Below the pieces are notes generated by a model. The model had not been told where the DNA came from. It saw nothing but the letters and a program-made list of their open reading frames with translations, and did not search any database. From Oscillospiraceae bacterium (GTDB lineage Bacteria; Bacillota; Clostridia; Oscillospirales; Ruminococcaceae), in NCBI GenBank assembly GCA_017481565.1, contig JAFUOZ010000103.1, forward strand, positions 1-36,916: a stretch of 36,916 bases of DNA. The letters are read 5' to 3'. The position numbers were made by a program, and so were the translations under genes. Below are positions 16,094-23,817 of this stretch, one piece after another (within the stretch, counting starts at the first letter, position 1; every line of letters begins with the position of its first letter).

Positions 16094-18724
16094 TTACTTT
16101 ACAAACTCGGCAACAACCGATTCAACAGCTTCAAGTGCTTCTGCGATCTTTGATGTATCGCCTACACCTGCCATAGCGCTGTCAGGACGTCCGCCGCCCT
16201 TACCGCCTGTTATTGCTGTGATCTTCTGAACCATCTTTCCTGCATGAGCACCCTTTGCAACAGCGTCCTTGCCGCATACACAGAGCATAGAACCGTTTGC
16301 GCCGTTATCGGCTGCAAGAACAGCCACAACATCTGCGCTCATATCCTTTATCTTATCACCCATTGAACGAAGAACATCGGGAGCGGTATTCTTTACAGAT
16401 ACCTTTACTGCCTTTACACCGTTCACATCAACAGCCTTATCCATGATCCCGTCAAGAGCGGAGGAAGCAAGCTTGGAATTAAGCTCAGCCTTTTCCTTTT
16501 CAAGTGTCTTAATCTCAGCGGCAGCTGCTGCACACTTTGAAGGCAGCTCATTAAGATTTGCAAGCTTAAGTGCCTGTGCAGACTTAAGGATAGTATCCTT
16601 ATATTCATCAATAAGAGCAAGCACTCCTGAACCTGTTACAGCCTCGATACGTCTTACGCCTGCTGCTACAGAGCTTTCGGAAAGGATCTTGAAAAGACCC
16701 AGCTTGGATGTATTGTCAACATGAGTACCGCCGCAGAATTCAATGGAAACGCCCTTAGCCTCAACAACTCTTACAACATCGCCGTACTTTTCTCCGAACA
16801 ATGCCATTGCACCAAGCTTCTTTGCCTCTTCAATAGGCATCTCAGTCATTGTAACGTCAATAGCTTCGAGGATATACTGATTTACAAGTGCTTCGATCTT
16901 CTTAAGCTCATCAGCTGTAACACCTTCAAAATGGGAGAAGTCAAAACGTACTCTTTCACCGTCAACAAGCTGACCTGCCTGATGAACATGATCGCCGAGA
17001 ACTGCTCTCAGTGCAGACTGGAGAAGATGTGCGCAGGTATGATTACGCATGATGCTCATACGTCTGCTCTTATCAACTGCGGCAGTTACTGTATCTCCCT
17101 CTGCGATACCGCCTACATCAGCTGTACCGAAATGGAGATACTGACCGTCTGCTGTTTTCTTTGTATCGGAAACAACAAAGCAGCTTTCACCGATAGTTAT
17201 TGTTCCTTCGTCGCCTACCTGTCCGCCGCTTTCAGCGTAGAAGGGAGTTCTGTCAAGGATAATAACAGCATCCTCACCCTCTGAAACAGAGGAGACCTGC
17301 TCCTTTCCTCTGAAGATAGCAAGTACCTTTGAGGAAGCTTCAAAGTCTGTGTAGCCTGTGAATTCCGTTGCGGGTACGGTAAGTCCGCTTAATGTATCAT
17401 CATCCCATGAAGAACCGCCCTTTGCGGCATGGTCTGCCTTGGCTATATCTCTTGCACGCTTTACGCACTCTCTGTAGCCTTCTTCATCAACAGTGATCCC
17501 CTTTTCTTCAACTATCTCCATAGTAAGATCAATGGGGAAACCGTAGGTATCTGAAAGCTTGAAGGTATCCTCGCCCGAAAGAACGCCACCCTTTTCAATG
17601 CCCGAAAGCATCTTTTCAAGAACTTCCATACCTGCGTCGATAGTCTTTGCAAAGTTTTCTTCCTCACGGAGAATCGTCTTCTTGATATACTCTCTCTTCT
17701 CTTCAAGCTCGGGATATGCACACTTGTTTTCATCAACAACCGTATCCACTACCTGATAAAGGAAAGGTTCCTTGATTCCGAGAAGTCTGCCGTGTCTTGC
17801 GGCACGTCTCAGCAGTCTGCGGAGAACATAGCCTCTGCCTGTATTTGAAACAGTTACACCATCGCCTACCATAAATGTGGTTGAACGGATATGGTCTGTG
17901 ATAACACGGAGAGATACATCGGACTTTTCATCGGTCTTATATTCAACGCCTGCAATGCGGCTGATATGCTTCATGATATTCTGAACGGTATCTACCTCAA
18001 ACAGATTATCAACGCCCTGCATTACGCAAGCAAGTCTTTCAAGACCCATACCTGTATCGATATTCTTGCTTGCCATTTCCGCATAGTTTCCGTTACCGTC
18101 ACTGTCAAACTGGCTGAAAACAAGATTCCAGATTTCGATTATTCTGTCACAATCCCCTGCCTGCTCAAAGCTTTCAAAGGGACCGTATGCCTCGCCTCTG
18201 TCAAAGTGGATCTCGGAACAGGGACCGCAGGGACCGCTGCCGTGCTCCCAGAAGTTATCTGCCTTGCCCAGACGGACTATTCTTTCATGAGGAACACCGA
18301 TCTCATTTTCCCAGATCTGCTCAGCCTCATCATCGCTTTCAAAAATAGTTACCCAAAGCTTATCCTCGGGGATCTCAAGAACCTTTGTGAGAAATTCCCA
18401 GCCCCATGCGATCGCTTCATGCTTGAAATAATCGCCGAAGGAGAAATTTCCCAGCATTTCAAAATAAGTACCGTGACGGGCTGTCTTTCCCACACGCTCG
18501 ATATCGGGTGTACGTATACATTTCTGGCAGGTAGTTACTCTCACATTGGGAGGAGTTTCTGTGCCAAGGAAAAACTTCTTAAGCGGAGCCATACCGCTGT
18601 TTATAAGCAGAAGGCTGTTGTCACCGTTAGGTATAAGGGAGGCACTGGCCATTCTTGTATGATTCTTGCTCTCGAAAAACGCAAGATATTTTTCTCTCAG
18701 TTCATTTAAGCCTGTCCATTCCAT
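16094..18724 (-). CDS. alaS: Alanyl-tRNA synthetase
   Basis: AlaS charges tRNA-Ala with alanine and edits misactivated Ser and Gly. The 876 residues contain every expected part: the class II catalytic core (HTRMASASLIPNGDNSLLLI, then RHGTYFEMLGNFSFGDYFKHE), the tRNA-binding helical domain, the editing domain with the zinc-binding HTCAH and CGGTHVDN motifs, and the C-terminal C-Ala domain ending in ITGGKGGGRPDSAMAGVG. GGAG precedes the ATG. A strong promoter lies at 18832-18859 and an unusual double palindrome at 18767-18808 falls inside the leader of about 100 nt. The antisense strand has long open frames, expected from its codon use. Confidence 0.97.
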   Translation of the reverse strand: MEWTGLNELREKYLAFFESKNHTRMASASLIPNGDNSLLLINSGMAPLKKFFLGTETPPNVRVTTCQKCIRTPDIERVGKTARHGTYFEMLGNFSFGDYFKHEAIAWGWEFLTKVLEIPEDKLWVTIFESDDEAEQIWENEIGVPHERIVRLGKADNFWEHGSGPCGPCSEIHFDRGEAYGPFESFEQAGDCDRIIEIWNLVFSQFDSDGNGNYAEMASKNIDTGMGLERLACVMQGVDNLFEVDTVQNIMKHISRIAGVEYKTDEKSDVSLRVITDHIRSTTFMVGDGVTVSNTGRGYVLRRLLRRAARHGRLLGIKEPFLYQVVDTVVDENKCAYPELEEKREYIKKTILREEENFAKTIDAGMEVLEKMLSGIEKGGVLSGEDTFKLSDTYGFPIDLTMEIVEEKGITVDEEGYRECVKRARDIAKADHAAKGGSSWDDDTLSGLTVPATEFTGYTDFEASSKVLAIFRGKEQVSSVSEGEDAVIILDRTPFYAESGGQVGDEGTITIGESCFVVSDTKKTADGQYLHFGTADVGGIAEGDTVTAAVDKSRRMSIMRNHTCAHLLQSALRAVLGDHVHQAGQLVDGERVRFDFSHFEGVTADELKKIEALVNQYILEAIDVTMTEMPIEEAKKLGAMALFGEKYGDVVRVVEAKGVSIEFCGGTHVDNTSKLGLFKILSESSVAAGVRRIEAVTGSGVLALIDEYKDTILKSAQALKLANLNELPSKCAAAAAEIKTLEKEKAELNSKLASSALDGIMDKAVDVNGVKAVKVSVKNTAPDVLRSMGDKIKDMSADVVAVLAADNGANGSMLCVCGKDAVAKGAHAGKMVQKITAITGGKGGGRPDSAMAGVGDTSKIAEALEAVESVVAEFVK

Positions 18725-18766
18725 AAATCAAAATCTCCGTTTCAAATAAAAATTTATAATAAGGGT

Positions 18767-18808
18767 ATTAATATCCAAATTGGATATTTATCCAAGTTGG
18801 ATATTAAT
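18767..18808 (-). promoter_or_regulatory. Double palindromic operator in the alaS leader
   Basis: Two near-identical palindromes lie side by side: ATATCCAA-A-TTGGATAT (18771-18787) and TATCCAA-G-TTGGATA (18789-18803), with centres 17 bp apart. The outer arms ATTAATATCCAA (18767-18778) and TTGGATATTAAT (18797-18808) also form a perfect 12-bp inverted repeat. They begin about 17 bp downstream of the predicted transcription start of alaS, a position suited to a dimeric repressor acting as a roadblock, or to RNA hairpin control. The half-site is TATCCAA. I do not recognise the regulator. Confidence 0.7.
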
Positions 18809-18831
18809 CTCCTTAACAACATACATAAAAT

Positions 18832-18859
18832 ATTATATCACATCATCTGTGATTGTCAA
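18832..18859 (-). promoter_or_regulatory. Promoter of alaS
   Basis: On the minus strand TTGACA (18859-18854) and TATAAT (18837-18832) are separated by 16 bp. Both hexamers are perfect consensus. Confidence 0.85.
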
Positions 18860-18899
18860 TGTTTTTTTGAAAAATATCCGTTTATTTCGTCATATTATC

Positions 18900-18946
18900 C
18901 AAGAAAAAAGCGTCTCAAAGGGGTCTTTACCGCCGATGAGACGCTG
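18900..18946 (-). terminator. Intrinsic terminator of malQ
   Basis: GCGTCTCA (18910-18917) pairs with TGAGACGC (18937-18944). On the minus strand the stem is followed by TTTTTTCTT. It lies 21 bp after the malQ stop and insulates alaS from malQ. Confidence 0.88.
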
Positions 18947-18966
18947 TATATCATAATAAAGTACGT

Positions 18967-20514
18967 TTAGTCCTGCTTTTCCTCTGTATTATCTGCTGTT
19001 TCCTCAGCCTTGGGGATACGGTAATACAGCTTTGCAAGCTTCTTCATGCGCTTTGCAAGCTTATCGGTGCATACGCCCTTTTCCATTCTCCATGCCCAGT
19101 TTCCGCCGCCTATGGTGGAGGGAATATTCATTCTCGCCTTATCTCCCAGCTCGAGAAAATCCTGCATCTGAATGACTGCAAGCATAGATACGCTTGAATA
19201 TGCCGTTCTGATAAGCGCCCATACATCAGACTCGCCTATAGCTGCTCCCGTATATCTGCGGACAAATCTTCTCACCTTCGGAGTAACCGACGAAAGCCAG
19301 CCCTTTGCAGTCTGATTATCGTGAGTACCTATATAGACAACGCTGTTTTTAACGTAATTATGAGGAAGATAGGAGCTGTCTGCCTTATCCTCTCCGAAAG
19401 CAAATTCAAGCACATTCATTCCCGGATATCCCGATTCCTTAAGCATATTGCGCACATCCTCGGTGAGAAATCCAAGGTCCTCCGCTACCAGAGGAACTTC
19501 TCCCAGTGCTTTGTTTATAGCATTGAAAAGCTTCATGGAAGGACCCTTGAGCCATTCGCCGTTTTCCGCTGTTTCGTCCTCGGCGGGAATTGCATAGAAG
19601 CTTTCAAAGCCTCTGAAATGGTCTATTCTTGTGAGATCAAAAAGCTTTGCACTGTATTTCACTCTGGATATCCACCACTTGAAACCGTCCTTTTCCATCG
19701 CCTCCCAGTCATAAAGAGGATTTCCCCAGAGCTGTCCCGTAGGCGCAAATGCATCGGGAGGACAGCCTGCTACCTTTGTAGGTCTGTTATCGGAATCAAG
19801 CATGAAAAGCTCAGGCTGTGCCCATATATCCGCACTGTCCATAGATACATAAATGGGCATATCGCCGTATATCTTCACGCCGTTTTTATTTGCGTATTTT
19901 TTAAGGGATCTGTACTGACGGAAGAAGATATACTGTACGAATTTCCAGTAATCTATCATTTCCGAAAGCTTTTCGGAGTATAATTTCATCGCTTCCGGCT
20001 TTCTCAGACGGATATCATCGTCCCAGGAAGTCCACATCTGCTGCTTGAAATGATATTTCAGCGCCATGAACATTGCATAATCATCAAGCCAGAATGCATT
20101 TTTACGGCAGAATTTCCTGAATTTAGCAAGTTTTTCGGGATCGTCAAGTCCGATGAATTTTCTGTATGCCTTCTGGAGAACTATATTTTTAAGGCTGAAA
20201 AGCTGTGAGTAATCATAAAACCCCTTTTTCTTATCCATAACGGCTATATCAGGATCGATTTCCGATACAAGTCCTTCCTTTATGAGAAGATCAAGATCTA
20301 TAAGCAGCGGATTTCCCGCATAGGCAGAATAGCTCTGATACGGCGAATCTCCGTAGCCTGTCGGTCCTACGGGGAGGATCTGCCAGTATTCATGACCTGC
20401 CTTTTTAAGAAAATCAACAAATTTATAGGCTTCCTTTCCGAGTGTTCCGATGCCGTGTTCGGAAGGGAGACTTGATATATGCAGCAGAACGCCGCAGCTT
20501 CTTGTATTCAACAT
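18967..20514 (-). CDS. malQ: 4-alpha-glucanotransferase (GH77 amylomaltase)
   Basis: MalQ moves alpha-1,4-glucan segments between maltodextrins, releasing glucose, in starch or glycogen breakdown. The 515 residues match the family. The N-terminus has CGVLLHISSLPSEHGIGTLG and EYWQILPVGPTGYGDSPYQS, the catalytic nucleophile Asp is in TRIDHFRGFESFYAIP, the acid/base Glu is in VAEDLGFLTEDV, and IGTHDNQTAKGW carries the stabilising Asp. It stands alone between a promoter-rich gap and its terminator, with no glycogen or maltose operon genes beside it. This fits a carbohydrate-fermenting gut or rumen bacterium. Confidence 0.96.
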   Translation of the reverse strand: MLNTRSCGVLLHISSLPSEHGIGTLGKEAYKFVDFLKKAGHEYWQILPVGPTGYGDSPYQSYSAYAGNPLLIDLDLLIKEGLVSEIDPDIAVMDKKKGFYDYSQLFSLKNIVLQKAYRKFIGLDDPEKLAKFRKFCRKNAFWLDDYAMFMALKYHFKQQMWTSWDDDIRLRKPEAMKLYSEKLSEMIDYWKFVQYIFFRQYRSLKKYANKNGVKIYGDMPIYVSMDSADIWAQPELFMLDSDNRPTKVAGCPPDAFAPTGQLWGNPLYDWEAMEKDGFKWWISRVKYSAKLFDLTRIDHFRGFESFYAIPAEDETAENGEWLKGPSMKLFNAINKALGEVPLVAEDLGFLTEDVRNMLKESGYPGMNVLEFAFGEDKADSSYLPHNYVKNSVVYIGTHDNQTAKGWLSSVTPKVRRFVRRYTGAAIGESDVWALIRTAYSSVSMLAVIQMQDFLELGDKARMNIPSTIGGGNWAWRMEKGVCTDKLAKRMKKLAKLYYRIPKAEETADNTEEKQD

Positions 20515-20677
20515 AATAAAATCATTCCTTCATATAAAATTAATTATTATAATATTATACTACAATATTATTAACATTTCAAGCATTTTTATGCAAATGT
20601 ATATTTTATTTTAAAGAGCAGATAATAAGCATGTACCCGATAAAACGGGTCATCAAAAAAACAGGAGATGTCAAGTC

Positions 20678-20821
20678 ATGTATAACAACGAAAATACAAA
20701 TAAGAACAACAGCAACGGTACAAACAGCAGAACAAACAACAGACAGAATACTCCCGACACTCAGAACAAGAAGAACAATCAGCAGCAGAACAAGAAGAAC
20801 GATCAGAACTTCAATTATTAA
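20678..20821 (+). CDS. Tiny Asn/Gln-rich protein
   Basis: This 47-codon frame begins with ATG behind AGGAG (20663-20667) and ends in TAA just before a good terminator, so it has the outline of a real gene. The product is made almost only of Asn, Gln, Lys, Thr, Arg and Ser, starts MYNNENTNKNN and ends KKNDQNFNY, with no hydrophobic core. It is presumably disordered. Small hydrophilic proteins of this style occur in spore-forming Firmicutes, where some are spore or cell-surface components, but I cannot assign a function. A short hairpin, ACCCG/CGGGT (20635-20650), lies just upstream of the ribosome-binding site. Confidence 0.6.
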   Translation: MYNNENTNKNNSNGTNSRTNNRQNTPDTQNKKNNQQQNKKNDQNFNY

Positions 20822-20848
20822 TTGCCTGCTGAATAAGGCTTGATCGAT

Positions 20849-20894
20849 ACACCTCATTTATCGGGTATTTTTATCTGATGAATGAGGTGTTTTC
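20849..20894 (+). terminator. Terminator of the Asn/Gln-rich gene
   Basis: ACACCTCATT (20849-20858) pairs with AATGAGGTGT (20881-20890), followed by a short T-run. Confidence 0.75.
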
Positions 20895-20895
20895 C

Positions 20896-20924
20896 TTGAC
20901 AATAGCTGAAATATATGGTATAAT
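20896..20924 (+). promoter_or_regulatory. Promoter of the DUF2441-like gene
   Basis: TTGACA (20896-20901), a 17-bp spacer and TATAAT (20919-20924) form a perfect consensus, overlapping the end of the preceding terminator. Transcription should start near 20931. Confidence 0.88.
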
Positions 20925-20954
20925 TCAGTGATTTCAATAAAGGGGGTTTTTCTG

Positions 20955-20990
20955 ATGTTTATAAATATGCTTATAAGAAAAAACAAATAA
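20955..20990 (+). CDS. Possible 11-residue leader peptide
   Basis: ATG at 20955 follows AAAGGGGG at a spacing of eight bases, an excellent ribosome-binding site for so short a frame. It reads MFINMLIRKNK and stops at TAA 20988-20990. Only two bases later begins the hairpin TTCGGGAG/CTCCCGAA (20993-21024), and the main gene follows at 21045 with its own AGGAGG. The layout of promoter, mini-gene, hairpin and gene is that of a translational attenuator. It is inferred from layout only. Confidence 0.4.
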   Translation: MFINMLIRKNK

Positions 20991-20992
20991 AA

Positions 20993-21024
20993 TTCGGGAG
21001 GATAAAACATTAAGATCTCCCGAA
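20993..21024 (+). promoter_or_regulatory. Leader hairpin before the DUF2441-like gene
   Basis: TTCGGGAG (20993-21000) pairs with CTCCCGAA (21017-21024), loop 16 bases, with no T-run after it. It stands between the mini-frame and the ribosome-binding site at 21034-21040. The left arm includes GGGAGGA, itself a good Shine-Dalgarno mimic. Confidence 0.55.
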
Positions 21025-21044
21025 ACAGCTTAACAGGAGGATCT

Positions 21045-21605
21045 ATGTATTTTTATCATGTAATTTCGGATATACCCAAGCAGGTCGGACAGCACTTTAC
21101 AATTAATGAAGAAAATCCCAACGGTGTGCATGATCGTGTTTATGCACAGATGAGCATAGTTGAGGATATTTATAATAATCCGCAGAAATATGAAGGAACA
21201 GAACTGAGCCATGAGGTAAATGTTGCTCTTCGTGAGCTGGCACTTGAAAAGGTACGTAAAGAAAAATTTCCGCAGTATCCTTCCCGTATGGCTGCACTGT
21301 ATGTTTCCCGTACATACGATGAAGCTGTCAGGTGGGGTGAATATTTTTCACGAATCGGACGTCCTACATATTCTGTTGCAAAGATAAAGGTCAGCGGAAG
21401 CTGTTACTACGGCGACGCATACAAATGCTTTGACGGAACAATATCCGAAGAAGAAAATATCAGACTGGCTGAAATATACTGGCTGAACAGGCAGAATGAG
21501 GACGGTCATGAGCCGATAACAGAGGTACTTGTTGACGGTGAGATAGAAATTGTCAGTATCATGAAGGAAATAAATGCAAATATTGATGGCGGGCAGGTGT
21601 TGTAA
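21045..21605 (+). CDS. DUF2441-like protein of unknown function
   Basis: The 186-residue soluble protein begins MYFYHVISDIPKQVGQHF. It then has a helical part including ALRELALEKVRKEKFPQYPS, followed by RMAALYVSRTYDEAVRWGEY and YSVAKIKVSGSCYYGDA. This order, YHV near the start and then PSR...LYVS...A..W, is what I associate with DUF2441, a family thought to resemble ADP-ribosyltransferase folds. I cannot verify either the family or an active site. It has a private consensus promoter, an attenuator-like leader, AGGAGG nine bases or fewer from the ATG and a strong terminator, so it is a tightly defined single-gene unit. Function is unknown; a stress, toxin or phage-related role would be speculation. 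Confidence 0.55.
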   Translation: MYFYHVISDIPKQVGQHFTINEENPNGVHDRVYAQMSIVEDIYNNPQKYEGTELSHEVNVALRELALEKVRKEKFPQYPSRMAALYVSRTYDEAVRWGEYFSRIGRPTYSVAKIKVSGSCYYGDAYKCFDGTISEEENIRLAEIYWLNRQNEDGHEPITEVLVDGEIEIVSIMKEINANIDGGQVL

Positions 21606-21654
21606 CGTTCTGAAAGGACATCTGCAGCTATAATCAGCATTTCCGCAAAAAAAC

Positions 21655-21713
21655 ATAAAACGTCGGAGTCGGGACTTACTTGACATTTGTTATGTCCCGA
21701 TACCGACGTTTTT
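21655..21713 (+). terminator. Strong intrinsic terminator
   Basis: ACGTCGG (21660-21666) pairs with CCGACGT (21703-21709), and inner CGGGAC (21670-21675) with GTCCCG (21694-21699), followed by TTTTT. Confidence 0.9.
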
Positions 21714-21759
21714 CTGATAAAAATGCAGCTGATAAATGATACCTTTTTCATGTCCGTGC

Positions 21760-21788
21760 TTGACAAAACCGTTAATTGCTGATATAAT
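21760..21788 (+). promoter_or_regulatory. Promoter of the ABC-F operon
   Basis: TTGACA (21760-21765), a 17-bp spacer and TATAAT (21783-21788), all consensus, lie 45 bp before the ABC-F start. Confidence 0.88.
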
Positions 21789-21833
21789 CATAATGGTAAA
21801 TTATGCAGAAGAAAATATCATGGAGTAATAAAA

Positions 21834-23801
21834 ATGATCCTTTCACTTGAAAATATCAGTAAAATATACAACGGGAAAACCGTTCTCGATAATGTAGCTC
21901 TTACCATAGAGGATAATGACAGGATCGGTCTTATCGGAGTGAACGGCTGCGGAAAGTCTACTCTTTTAAGGATAATCACAGGTATGGAGGAGTATGAATC
22001 ACAGCCTGAGCCTTATGTTCCTCATTTGTCTATAACAAAAAGCTCATCTGTGGGATTTTTGCAGCAGAATACGGGTCTTGACCGAAACAGCACCATTATT
22101 GAAGAAATGACCTCAGTTTTCAGCGAACTGCTTTCGGTACAGGATGAAATGCGTCGTCTTGAAGAGGAAATGTCAAAGCCTGATATCCATAAGGATGAAA
22201 AACGTTTTTCTGAAATAACTGCAGAATATGACAGAAAAACTGCTTATTTTGAGTCAAATGAGGGATATCTTATAAATGTAAAGATACGTACTGTGCTTAA
22301 CGGTATGGGATTTCCAAAGGAAAGAGATGATATGATCATCTCAAATCTGAGCGGAGGCGAAAAAACAAGGCTTGCTCTTGCCAAGCTGCTTCTTGAAAGT
22401 CCCCGTCTGCTTATCCTTGACGAGCCTACAAACCACCTTGATTTCAACACGATCATGTGGTTGGAGGATTATCTTAAGGAATACAAAGGTGCACTTCTTA
22501 TCGTTTCTCATGACAGATATTTCCTTGACAGGCTTACAACATCAATATGTGAAATAGAAAGAGGACGGCTGAAACGATATAAGGGCAATTACTCGACTTA
22601 TACCGTTCAGAAGGAAGCGGATACTATCCGTCAATGGAAGGAATATGAAGCTCAGCAGGAGGAGATCGCAAAGCTTCAGGATTTTGTTGACAGAAACATT
22701 GTCCGTGCCACTACCTCTGCAATGGCAAAAAGCAGAGTAAAAAAGCTTGAGGCTATGGAGCTTATCGAAAAGCCTGTCGCTCCCGAAAAGAAAGCAAAGA
22801 TACGCTTTGAATATGATATCGTACCGCCTGTTGATGTACTTACAGTAAAAAATATAGATATAACCGTCGGCAGCGGAAGTGACAGTAAAACTCTTGCCGA
22901 CAATATCACCTTTGATGTTAAACGAGGTGACAAGTTAGGTATTATCGGTTCAAACGGAATAGGAAAATCGTCGCTTCTGAAAATCATCAGAAAGCAGCTG
23001 CCTGTAAATCACGGTACTATTGAATGGACCAAGAATATTAAGATCGCATATTTCGATCAGGAAAATTCTCAGCTGGATTTTGCAAAAACCGTTATGGACG
23101 AGATACACAGCCGCAGAAGAACATGGACAGAACAACAGGTCCGCTCACTTCTGGGTCTTGTAAGAATAACAGGTGAAAATGTATTCAAGCAGGTAGGCGT
23201 TATCAGCGGCGGCGAGCGTGCCAAGCTATGCTTTGCGGTTATGATGATGGAAAGAGGAAATGTTCTTATCCTTGACGAACCTACCAATCACCTTGACCTT
23301 GCTACAAAGGAAGTCCTTGAAGAGGCTCTGTGCAGCTTTGACGGAACTATCATTTTCGTTTCTCATGACAGATATCTGCTGAACAGGCTTTGCAGTCATA
23401 TTATGGATATTACCGAAAACGGTATATACTATCACAAGGGCAGCTTTGACGAATACATGGAAATAAAGCAGCAGAAGGCACTTGAAGCAGAAAGACTGGC
23501 TGAGCTTGAAAAACAGGAAAAGGCTAAAAAAGAGGCTGAGGAAAAGGGTGCAAAGGCATTCCGCTCCAAAGAACAGCGTGCTCAGGACGCAAAGCGCCGT
23601 CAGCGCATCAAGGAGCTTGAAGGCGAAATAGAAAGGCTTGAAGCCGAAATGAGCGTTCTTCAGACTGAAATGGCATCTCCTGAGGTATGCACCGATTATC
23701 AGCTTATGCACGACAAGTGCGCTGAATTTGAACGTCTTAAGCAGCTTTCTTCCGATTATTCGGACGAATGGCTTATGTTAAGTGAAGAGCTTGAACAATA
23801 A
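21834..23801 (+). CDS. ABC-F family ATPase (ribosome-associated)
   Basis: The 655-residue soluble protein has two ABC ATPase domains and no membrane segment, the ABC-F plan. Domain 1 shows Walker A GVNGCGKST, signature LSGGEKTRLALAKLL and Walker B LILDEPTNHLDF. Domain 2 shows GSNGIGKSS, ISGGERAKLCFA and LILDEPTNHLDL. Between them is the linker that probes the ribosomal P site (FVDRNIVRATTSAMAKSRVK). A charged coiled-coil tail from about residue 540, rich in Glu, Lys and Arg (EKQEKAKKEAEEKGAKAFRS), resembles Uup/YdiF-type members. These proteins resolve stalled ribosomes; some protect against antibiotics. The housekeeping surroundings favour a translation factor. GGAG precedes the ATG. It heads an operon of four genes. 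Confidence 0.92.
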   Translation: MILSLENISKIYNGKTVLDNVALTIEDNDRIGLIGVNGCGKSTLLRIITGMEEYESQPEPYVPHLSITKSSSVGFLQQNTGLDRNSTIIEEMTSVFSELLSVQDEMRRLEEEMSKPDIHKDEKRFSEITAEYDRKTAYFESNEGYLINVKIRTVLNGMGFPKERDDMIISNLSGGEKTRLALAKLLLESPRLLILDEPTNHLDFNTIMWLEDYLKEYKGALLIVSHDRYFLDRLTTSICEIERGRLKRYKGNYSTYTVQKEADTIRQWKEYEAQQEEIAKLQDFVDRNIVRATTSAMAKSRVKKLEAMELIEKPVAPEKKAKIRFEYDIVPPVDVLTVKNIDITVGSGSDSKTLADNITFDVKRGDKLGIIGSNGIGKSSLLKIIRKQLPVNHGTIEWTKNIKIAYFDQENSQLDFAKTVMDEIHSRRRTWTEQQVRSLLGLVRITGENVFKQVGVISGGERAKLCFAVMMMERGNVLILDEPTNHLDLATKEVLEEALCSFDGTIIFVSHDRYLLNRLCSHIMDITENGIYYHKGSFDEYMEIKQQKALEAERLAELEKQEKAKKEAEEKGAKAFRSKEQRAQDAKRRQRIKELEGEIERLEAEMSVLQTEMASPEVCTDYQLMHDKCAEFERLKQLSSDYSDEWLMLSEELEQ

Positions 23802-23817
23802 TTACGGGGTTTTTAAA

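Noticed and set aside
17891..18709. Long open frame of 272 codons on + opposite alaS
   Set aside because: It is a codon-bias shadow of alaS; its translation shows no family features and it has no ribosome-binding site or promoter.
18755..18797. Leader peptide starting with TTG in the alaS leader (minus strand)
   Set aside because: A 13-codon frame exists, but its ribosome-binding site is 13 bases away and it contains no alanine codons, so an attenuation role is not supported.
18725..18830. T-box riboswitch in the alaS leader
   Set aside because: No T-box sequence, no specifier stem with an Ala codon and no antiterminator/terminator pair are visible in the roughly 100-nt leader; the palindromes explain the structure better.
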